Source: Actinocrispum wychmicini (GTDB lineage: Bacteria > Actinomycetota > Actinomycetes > Mycobacteriales > Pseudonocardiaceae). From it: a DNA stretch of 64,000 nucleotides. The notes beneath the pieces were generated by a model that saw nothing but the letters and a program-made list of their open reading frames with translations, was not told the origin of the DNA and ran no database searches. The position numbers and the translations under genes were made by a program. The stretch is taken from contig NZ_SLWS01000004.1 in the NCBI RefSeq assembly GCF_004345645.1, positions 620,001 through 684,000 of the forward strand. Direction: 5' to 3'. Every line of letters begins with the position of its first letter. The first letter of the stretch is position 1. Of the stretch, positions 58,487-64,000 are shown piece by piece.

Positions 58487-59941
58487 ATGTCAGCTGTAAC
58501 CCCGGAACGACCAGCCGTGCGGGCCGGTCGGACGCCCACTGTGGTGCGGCTGCTCGTGCTGGCCACCTTCGTGGTGATCCTCAACGAGACCCTGATGATC
58601 AACGCGATCCCGCGGCTGATGGATTCGTTGAAGATCACCGAGCAGGCGGCGCAGTGGGTGTCCACCGCGTTCATGCTCACCATGGCGGCCGTGATCCCGG
58701 TCACCGGCTGGTTCCTGCAAAGAGTCACCACCCGCCAGGCCTACGCGATCGCGATGAGCGTGTTCCTGATCGGCACCGCCATCTCGGCCGTCGCCCCGGT
58801 CTTCGAGGTGCTGCTGTTCGGCCGGATCGTCCAGGCGTCGGGCACCGCGGTGATGATGCCGCTGCTGATGACCACGTTGATGACCGTGGTGCCGGAGCAG
58901 GACCGGGGACGTGTGATGGGCAACGTCACCCTGGCCATCTCGGTGGCGCCCGCACTCGGCCCCACGGTGTCCGGGCTGATCCTGCAGGCCGGCTCCTGGC
59001 GGCTGCTGTTCGTGGCCGTCCTGCCGATCGCTGGCCTGGTGGGCTTCTTCGGGCTGCGCAAGGTGGAGAACATCGGCGAGCCGCAGGTGAGTTCCATCGA
59101 CTGGTTCAGCGTCGTGGTGGCCGCGCTCGGCTTCGGTGGCCTGGTGTACGGCCTGAGCCTGTTCGGTGACGTCACCAGCAACACCGGGGTGAACATCGGC
59201 ATCGTCGTCGCCGGTGCCGTGGCCATCACCGTGTTCGTGATCCGCCAGCTCAAGCTGCAACGCGACGGCGCGCCCCTGCTGGACCTGCGCACCCTCAGGC
59301 AGCGCACGTACACGCTGTCCCTGGCCATCATGGCGATCGGGTTCCTGGCGATGATGGGCTCGATGATCCTGCTGCCGCTGTACCTGCAGAACCTGCGTGG
59401 CCTCAGCCCGTTGGAGACCGGCCTGCTGGTGATGCCGGGCGGTCTGGCCATGGGCCTGCTCGGACCGACCGCTGGCAAGATCTATGACCGGTTCGGCAGC
59501 CGGCCGCTGGTGCTGCCCAGCGCGATCGGCATGGTGCTCGCCCTGCTCGGCCTGACCCAGGTTTCGGCGACCATGCCGTACTGGCAGGTGCTCGGCCTGC
59601 ACGTACTGCTGATGCTGAGCCTGGCGGCGATGTTCACGCCGGTCTTCACCCTCGGCATGGGCGCGCTTCCGCCGCACCTGTACTCGCACGGCAGCTCGAT
59701 GCTCGGCACGTTCCAGCAGGTCGCGGCGGCATTCGGCACCGCGCTCACAGTCACCGTCATGTCGAGCCGGGCCACCCATCTGGTCGCCGACGGGGCCGCC
59801 CCCGTCCCGGCCCAGATCAGCGGGCTGAGTCTGGCCTTCCTCGTCGCAGCGGTCATCGCCCTGGTGACGGTCTTCATCGCGGTGAAGCTGCCGAACCGCC
59901 TCCCGCACACCGACGGCGCGGAGGCGTCGGCGCACCACTGA
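58487..59941 (+). CDS. DHA2-family (14-helix) MFS drug exporter
   Basis: 484 aa from ATG 58487 with GAGGTG upstream; a GTG at 58430 is possible. The first helix region reads VVILNETLMINAIPRLMDSL, the loop WVSTAFMLTMAAVIPVTGWF is typical of EmrB/QacA transporters, and motif C is in ALGPTVSGLIL. Fourteen hydrophobic segments are expected. It should expel drugs or an endogenous metabolite by proton antiport. It is preceded by the HAF-gene terminator and so has its own promoter; I could not identify it confidently. Confidence 0.9.
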   Translation: MSAVTPERPAVRAGRTPTVVRLLVLATFVVILNETLMINAIPRLMDSLKITEQAAQWVSTAFMLTMAAVIPVTGWFLQRVTTRQAYAIAMSVFLIGTAISAVAPVFEVLLFGRIVQASGTAVMMPLLMTTLMTVVPEQDRGRVMGNVTLAISVAPALGPTVSGLILQAGSWRLLFVAVLPIAGLVGFFGLRKVENIGEPQVSSIDWFSVVVAALGFGGLVYGLSLFGDVTSNTGVNIGIVVAGAVAITVFVIRQLKLQRDGAPLLDLRTLRQRTYTLSLAIMAIGFLAMMGSMILLPLYLQNLRGLSPLETGLLVMPGGLAMGLLGPTAGKIYDRFGSRPLVLPSAIGMVLALLGLTQVSATMPYWQVLGLHVLLMLSLAAMFTPVFTLGMGALPPHLYSHGSSMLGTFQQVAAAFGTALTVTVMSSRATHLVADGAAPVPAQISGLSLAFLVAAVIALVTVFIAVKLPNRLPHTDGAEASAHH

Positions 59942-60057
59942 CGCACCACCTATGGCTGGCCTCACCTGGGTTCCGGTGGTCCGCCGGATCGAATCGAGCG
60001 ATCCGCGCGAGCATTCTCGACGCCGACAGAGAGCGTTCGAGCCACTAGGAGACCCAG

Positions 60058-60813
60058 GTGAAGTCGGCTATCGGCACGGAAGTCCGGCAGTACTCCCGTG
60101 CGGCGGTGTTGGCGGTGTGGCTCGCGGCGGCGGCGCCGATGGGGGTGCTCGCCTGGATCGTGACGCCGGCGGTGGCCGGTCCCGGCGCCACCGACCGGCG
60201 GTCCGCGGTGACGCTGATCGTCGCCCTGACCGTGGGGTTGATCTGGCAGTGCGTCCTGGTCGTCGCGCTTGTGGCGCGCGAGCAGCGCAGCCTGCGTTGG
60301 CCGGTGTTACGTGACGCGCTCTGGCTGACGCCGCCGTCGAATTCGACCGGTCGGCGTGGCGGCCGGCTGTGGCTGTGGACGGTGCCGTTCGTCGTCGGCT
60401 TCGCCGCGCTCCAGTTCGTCCCGTTAGAACTGTCCGGACCGTCCACTCACGACTTCGGCAAGTTCCTGTCGTCAGCCGAAGGTCATGACGCCCTGCGGGG
60501 CAACTGGGGTCTGTACGTCCTGATCCTGGTCTTGTTCCTGTTCAACACCGTGCTGGGTGAGGAACTGCTGTTCCGCGGGTTGTTGCTGCCACGGATGCGC
60601 GGCGCGTTCGGCCGGGCCGACTGGATCGTCAACAGTGTCATCTTCGGTCTTTACCATGTGCACCAACCGTGGTCCATCCTGGTGAGCGTGTTGGCCGGGC
60701 TGCTCTTCGCCTATCCCTCTCGACGCTTCCGCAGCGCGTGGCTGGGGATCACCGTGCATTCCGCGCAGAGCGTCGTCTTCGCCGTGATCGCACTGACCAT
60801 CGTCGTTTCGTAG
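60058..60813 (+). CDS. CPBP family intramembrane glutamic endopeptidase
   Basis: 251 aa, GTG at 60058 with AGGAG upstream. Hydrophobic segments surround the CPBP/Abi motifs: GEELLFRGLLLPRM (EExxxR), FGLYHVHQPW with the catalytic-site His, and ITVHSAQSVVFA. Members are CAAX-prenyl protease-like or bacteriocin-self-immunity proteins that cut within the membrane. Its role here is unknown. It stands between two transporter systems and may relate to either. Confidence 0.9.
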   Translation: MKSAIGTEVRQYSRAAVLAVWLAAAAPMGVLAWIVTPAVAGPGATDRRSAVTLIVALTVGLIWQCVLVVALVAREQRSLRWPVLRDALWLTPPSNSTGRRGGRLWLWTVPFVVGFAALQFVPLELSGPSTHDFGKFLSSAEGHDALRGNWGLYVLILVLFLFNTVLGEELLFRGLLLPRMRGAFGRADWIVNSVIFGLYHVHQPWSILVSVLAGLLFAYPSRRFRSAWLGITVHSAQSVVFAVIALTIVVS

Positions 60814-60818
60814 CCTCC

Positions 60819-60848
60819 TTGCCGTCTGTCTGACTATGACCCTATAGT
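60819..60848 (+). promoter_or_regulatory. Promoter of the GntR/ABC operon
   Basis: TTGCCG (60819-60824), 18-bp spacer, TATAGT (60843-60848), 29 bp before the GTG start. The following TAGTACTA and TAGATAGATA elements are candidates for the YtrA-type autoregulator's binding site. Confidence 0.6.
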
Positions 60849-60877
60849 ACTAGTTAGATAGATAAATGGAGGAAGTC

Positions 60878-61270
60878 GTGATCGAGTTTCATCTGGACGG
60901 CAAGTCGGGTCTTTCGCCGTACCAGCAACTGGTCCGGCAGGTGCGGCACGCGCTGCGGTTGGGGCTGCTGCATACCGGCGACCAGTTGCCGAAGGTCAAG
61001 GACGTGGTGGCGGACCTGGCGATCAACCCGAACACTGTGCTCAAGGCGTATCGCGAGCTGGAGCACGACGGGCTGGTCACCGCCCGGCCCGGGGTCGGCA
61101 CGTTCGTGACCGCGACGCTGCCGGGCACGTCGCCGGCCGAGTTCGGCCCGCTGCGCCAAGATCTGCGGCGCTGGCTGGCCAAGGCCCGCCGGACCGGCCT
61201 CGACGAGGAGAGCATCGAGGCGTTGTTCATGACCACCTTTCGTGCCGCGGCCAGGGAGGACATAGCGTGA
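60878..61270 (+). CDS. GntR family regulator, YtrA subfamily
   Basis: 130 aa from GTG 60878, preceded by GGAGG 5 nt away; an ATG at 60866 would include the ribosome site. The winged helix reads LSPYQQLVRQVRHALRLGLLHTGDQLPKVKDVVADLAINPNTVLKAYRELEHDGLVTARPGVGTFV. The short C-terminus without a large effector domain defines the YtrA group, which represses its own ABC operon. Its stop overlaps the ABC ATPase start (GTGA). Confidence 0.92.
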   Translation: MIEFHLDGKSGLSPYQQLVRQVRHALRLGLLHTGDQLPKVKDVVADLAINPNTVLKAYRELEHDGLVTARPGVGTFVTATLPGTSPAEFGPLRQDLRRWLAKARRTGLDEESIEALFMTTFRAAAREDIA

Positions 61271-62148
61271 CCGTGCTGCGTGCCCAGGGTGTGGGCAAGA
61301 AGTACAACCGCAAGTGGGCCTTGGCCGGCTGCACGTTGGAGATCGACGCCGGGCACGTGACCGGTCTTGTCGGCCCGAACGGCGCCGGCAAGTCGACGCT
61401 GCTGAACATCGCGTCCGGCATGCTCAGGCCGACCACCGGCACGATCGAGGTGTGCGGCGGCGTGCCGGGCAGCGGTCCGGCGCAACTGGCCAAGGTCGGT
61501 TACGTCGCCCAGAACACGCCCGTCTACTCGGGCCTGACCGTCGACGAGCACTTACGGCTCGGCGCCCGGCTCAACCCGGGATGGGACCACGACCTGGCCG
61601 CCAAGCGCGTCGAGCGGATCGGGCTGGACCCGAAGCAGCAGGCGGGCAAACTGTCGGGTGGCCAGCGCGCGCAGTTGGCGCTCACCCTCGGCATCGCGAA
61701 GCGTCCCGAGCTGCTGTTGCTCGACGAACCGGTCGCCGCGCTCGACCCGTTGGCGCGCAGGGAGTTCTTGCAGGACCTCATGGAGGCGGTCGCGGAGCAC
61801 GGGCTGTCGGTCGTGCTGTCCTCGCACCTGGTTGCCGACCTGGAACGGGTCTGTGACCACCTGGTCGTCCTGGTGGACTCCCAGGTCCGGGTCGCCGACG
61901 ACGTCGAGCACCTGCTCGCCACCCACCACCGGCTGAGCGGCCCGCGCCGCGACCTGGACACCTTGCCCGCGGACCAGCAGGTCGTCTCCGCGCGCCACAC
62001 CGACCGGCAGACCACGGTCGTGGTGCGCAGCGACGCGCCGATCCTCGATCCCGTGTGGACCGTCGGTGAGCTCACCCTGGAGGACCTGGTCCTGGAGTAC
62101 ATGAGCAACCCGGTGACCGTCCGCCCCGCCCTGGAGGTGCTCCGATGA
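61267..62148 (+). CDS. ABC transporter ATP-binding protein (YtrB-like)
   Basis: 293 aa. Walker A GPNGAGKST near residue 37, signature LSGGQRAQL, Walker B LLLLDEPVAALD and H-loop SSHLV are all present. The C-terminal about 80 residues are the usual extra domain of this exporter group. It is coupled by overlaps on both sides: GTGA with the GntR gene and ATGA with the permease gene. YtrA-type systems often respond to cell-envelope stress or antibiotics; the exported or sensed compound is unknown. Confidence 0.93.
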   Translation: MTVLRAQGVGKKYNRKWALAGCTLEIDAGHVTGLVGPNGAGKSTLLNIASGMLRPTTGTIEVCGGVPGSGPAQLAKVGYVAQNTPVYSGLTVDEHLRLGARLNPGWDHDLAAKRVERIGLDPKQQAGKLSGGQRAQLALTLGIAKRPELLLLDEPVAALDPLARREFLQDLMEAVAEHGLSVVLSSHLVADLERVCDHLVVLVDSQVRVADDVEHLLATHHRLSGPRRDLDTLPADQQVVSARHTDRQTTVVVRSDAPILDPVWTVGELTLEDLVLEYMSNPVTVRPALEVLR

Positions 62149-63134
62149 CGTGGTTGACCTGGCGCCAGTTCCGTATCCCGGCGGTGTCGGTGTACGCCGG
62201 CCTGGCCGTGATCGGCGTGATCCTGGCGATCACCGGCCCGAACCTGGTGGGCCGCACGGACTTCTCCGACGACGAGACCATGTACGGCGGCACGATCCTG
62301 GCAGTGTTGTTGTTGCTGGCCGTCGTCGGCGTCTTCTGGGGCGTCCCCATGATCACGCGTGAGCTGGAGACCGGCACACACAGCCTGATCTGGAACCAGA
62401 GCGTCACCCGTCAGCGTTGGCTCAGGACGAAGCTGGGCTTCGGCGGGCTGACCGCGATGGTCGCGGCGGGACTGCTGAGCCTGGCGGTCGGCTGGTGGGC
62501 CAGTCCGATCGACGCGTTGGCGGCTCAACAGTCGGGAAGCGGCATGCTGACGCGCATGTCGCCGGTGGTGTTCGTCGCGCGGGGGATCGTCCCCATCGGA
62601 TACGCCGCCTTCGCGTTCGTCCTCGGGGTCGCGGTCGGGATCGTGTTGCGTCGCACAGTCGCCGCCATGGCCGTCACCCTGGTGCTGCTCGCCGCTGTCA
62701 TGGTGGCGGTCCCGCTCCTGATCCGCCCCTACATCGTGCCCGCGACAACGGACCTGGTCGCGATCAAGGACTCGAACATCGTCCAGATCACCGGGAACAG
62801 GGCGGGCGTGGTGGAGTCGCTGGGAGTGGCCAGGCCCGCGGGTGCGTGGGTGCTGGCCAACGAGACCCTGGACGCCGCCGGAAACGTGGTGACCCCGCTG
62901 CCCGCGGTGGTGCAGAACTGTCTGCCGAAACCAGGTTCGAAGGATCCCATGCCGAGCCGGCAGAGCGTCACCCAGTGCATGGGGCAATTGTCCGACCTCG
63001 GCTACCGCCAACGCCTGATCTATCAGCCGGGCAGCCATTTCTGGCCGCTACAGTGGATCGAGACGGCGCTGCTCCTCCTGTTGTCGGCGCTGCTGACCGT
63101 GTTCTGCTTCCGGCGGATTCGCCAACTGTCCTAG
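62145..63134 (+). CDS. ABC-2 type transporter permease of the YtrA-type operon
   Basis: 329 aa, ATG overlapping the ATPase stop. Starts MTWLTWRQFRIPAVSVYAGLAVIGVILAITG and contains RELETGTHSLIWNQSVTRQRWLRTKLGF, a motif common in permeases next to YtrA/GntR-ATPase pairs. Six hydrophobic segments with a large extracellular loop between the last two (about residues 200-300, two Cys). With the ATPase it forms the transporter. The operon ends here; a weak 6-bp hairpin ATCCCG/CGGGAT lies 36 nt downstream. Confidence 0.9.
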   Translation: MTWLTWRQFRIPAVSVYAGLAVIGVILAITGPNLVGRTDFSDDETMYGGTILAVLLLLAVVGVFWGVPMITRELETGTHSLIWNQSVTRQRWLRTKLGFGGLTAMVAAGLLSLAVGWWASPIDALAAQQSGSGMLTRMSPVVFVARGIVPIGYAAFAFVLGVAVGIVLRRTVAAMAVTLVLLAAVMVAVPLLIRPYIVPATTDLVAIKDSNIVQITGNRAGVVESLGVARPAGAWVLANETLDAAGNVVTPLPAVVQNCLPKPGSKDPMPSRQSVTQCMGQLSDLGYRQRLIYQPGSHFWPLQWIETALLLLLSALLTVFCFRRIRQLS

Positions 63135-63397
63135 TCCTGGATCGTGGAACCGTCTCAACAGAGACACAATCCCGTGTAAGTGCGGGATCGCGCAACTGTT
63201 ACAGAAATGTCGGTAACGATTCGCATGGTTAGCCTCCAGTGAGGTTGATTAGGCCGAGTAGGTGAACCATGTTGCGCTGAGTGACAATTGTCGGTGTTCG
63301 TGCCATACCATCCCGGGAAACCGCACATGTCTCATCGGGAGAAACGCACGCGAGCGGGCTCGCGTGAATTCGGCGCGAATGTCGAGGTGTCATCAGA
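63135..63397. other. Intergenic region before the right-edge gene
   Basis: 263 nt. It holds two weak hairpins (GTCTC/GAGAC at 63153-63166 and ATCCCG/CGGGAT at 63170-63189) that could end the ABC operon. Downstream sequence is AT-richer and probably carries the promoter of the right-edge gene, but no clear boxes are picked. Confidence 0.45.
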
Positions 63398-64000
63398 GTG
63401 TTCAGCAATCGTGGTCGGTCCGAGGCAGTGGCGCGACTACGGGAACTCACCGGGAGAGGGCTGCTCGCCGACTGGATGGCGACGGCGGCGCCGGCCGACC
63501 GGGCCGGCGTCTACCAGGCTCTTTACCAGGTCGCCTGGCCGATTGTGTTCGACATGACGACCCGTGGCATGGAACTGCGCCGCGGTCACACCGACTGTGC
63601 GCGAGGTCTGCCCTGTTTGAAAGCGGAATGCCTGGACAGATTTCACGACGACGTGGTAGCGGTGGTGGACGGCGCGATCCGTCGTGGTACGACAAAAGTT
63701 CAGAGCCTGGAGGCGTGGATAGTAACCATCACGAATTCCGCGACTGTTGACGGCCATCGACGGCGTCGCGGTGAACGAGGTGCGTTGCAGCGGCCGCGGG
63801 TGCCGAAATGGCTGGCCAGCGAACTCGCCGGGGACCAGTGGCTGCTCGACCTGGCGGTCCGGATCCTGGTCTGGGTCGGCCTGCCCGGCACCGCCGGCAC
63901 CGATTTGTGGCCGTGGGACAGTTGGGCCGAACAACGGGTGACAATGACCCGCGACTGGACGCACAGCACGCCGGAAACCGTCCGGGACGAAGTCGATCAC
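63398..64000 (+). CDS. Uncharacterised actinobacterial protein, C-terminus off window
   Basis: Reads from a GTG at 63398, with GAGGTG 8 nt upstream, open to the right edge (201 codons). It contains GRGLLADWMATAAPADRAGVYQALYQVAWPIVFD, DCARGLPCLKAECLDRFHDD, VQSLEAWIVTITNSATVDGHRRRRGERGALQRPRVPKWL and LAVRILVWVGLPGTAGTDLWPWDSW. The helical start and the short Arg-rich element recall sigma-factor-like proteins, but the evidence is weak. Cys residues at about 67, 72 and 76 could bind metal. No family is named with confidence. Confidence 0.7.
   Translation, partial: MFSNRGRSEAVARLRELTGRGLLADWMATAAPADRAGVYQALYQVAWPIVFDMTTRGMELRRGHTDCARGLPCLKAECLDRFHDDVVAVVDGAIRRGTTKVQSLEAWIVTITNSATVDGHRRRRGERGALQRPRVPKWLASELAGDQWLLDLAVRILVWVGLPGTAGTDLWPWDSWAEQRVTMTRDWTHSTPETVRDEVDH

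Noticed and set aside
1..64000. tRNA, rRNA, CRISPR array, insertion sequence or prophage
   Set aside because: No cloverleaf-like segments, spaced identical repeats, transposase or phage structural motifs were found by reading. A dedicated scan could still find a small RNA.

Overview
The window is high-G+C DNA with frequent GTG starts, short intergenic gaps, 4-base start/stop overlaps, two SARP/AfsR-type regulators and a SapB/AmfS-type class III lanthipeptide locus. This points to a filamentous actinomycete chromosome, most likely Pseudonocardiaceae or a relative; the family assignment is inference. I see no rRNA, tRNA, CRISPR array, insertion sequence or phage gene. About 54 protein genes are called. 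Two of them run off the edges: a MocR-type regulator on the left and an uncharacterised protein on the right.

Layout. 1-7.8 kb: MocR regulator, DUF885 protein, LysE exporter, then peptide and amino-acid enzymes (prolyl iminopeptidase; M20 and S9 peptidases with a divergent ArsR-type regulator). 7.8-8.7 kb: decayed DNA holding an AfsR-like NB-ARC remnant and a frameshifted coding remnant. 8.7-14.9 kb: class III lanthipeptide cluster (LanKC synthetase, 39-aa precursor, two ABC exporter half-transporters). 14.8-21 kb: oligopeptide ABC importer (binding protein and two permeases, no ATPases) tied to an AfsR-type regulator. 21-29 kb: small conserved genes, an XRE regulator with a CMD-fold protein, and a PucR-controlled set of GNAT acyltransferase, N-acylamino-acid racemase/MenC-like enzyme and secreted serine hydrolase. 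29-31.5 kb: two membrane diguanylate cyclases. 31.5-37.6 kb: a compact RiPP-like locus (34-aa peptide, SagB-type flavin dehydrogenase, MFS exporter) beside a large divergent AfsR-type regulator. 37.6-42.3 kb: SRPBCC, AraC, alpha/beta hydrolase, ankyrin-type and PaaX-type genes. 42.5-48.3 kb: three large secreted proteins. 48.4-51.2 kb: TetR regulator with tandem operators, deazaflavin reductase and a GNAT/ATP-grasp fusion. 51.2-55.6 kb: lipid-flavoured operon (desaturase, two small genes, AMP-binding C-domain/membrane fusion), FAD oxidase and MarR regulator. 55.6-60 kb: membrane protein, SGNH hydrolase, HAF-repeat secreted protein, DHA2 transporter. 60-63.1 kb: CPBP protease and a YtrA-type GntR/ABC operon.

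How the parts fit. LanKC should dehydrate and cyclise the 39-aa precursor, and the adjacent ABC proteins should export it, as in SapB/AmfS morphogen clusters. The core carries two Ser-x2-Ser-x2/3-Cys motifs plus two extra cysteines. The best candidate for an undescribed system is the peptide/SagB/MFS locus at 31.6-34.1 kb. It has a RiPP-style architecture and a SARP-type neighbour, but no YcaO cyclodehydratase in the window, and its peptide has no cysteine. Regulatory DNA is unusually legible: twin TetR palindromes, a MarR palindrome overlapping its own start codon, several perfect-stem terminators, and three heptamer repeats with 11-bp period. Seven gene pairs overlap tail to tail.
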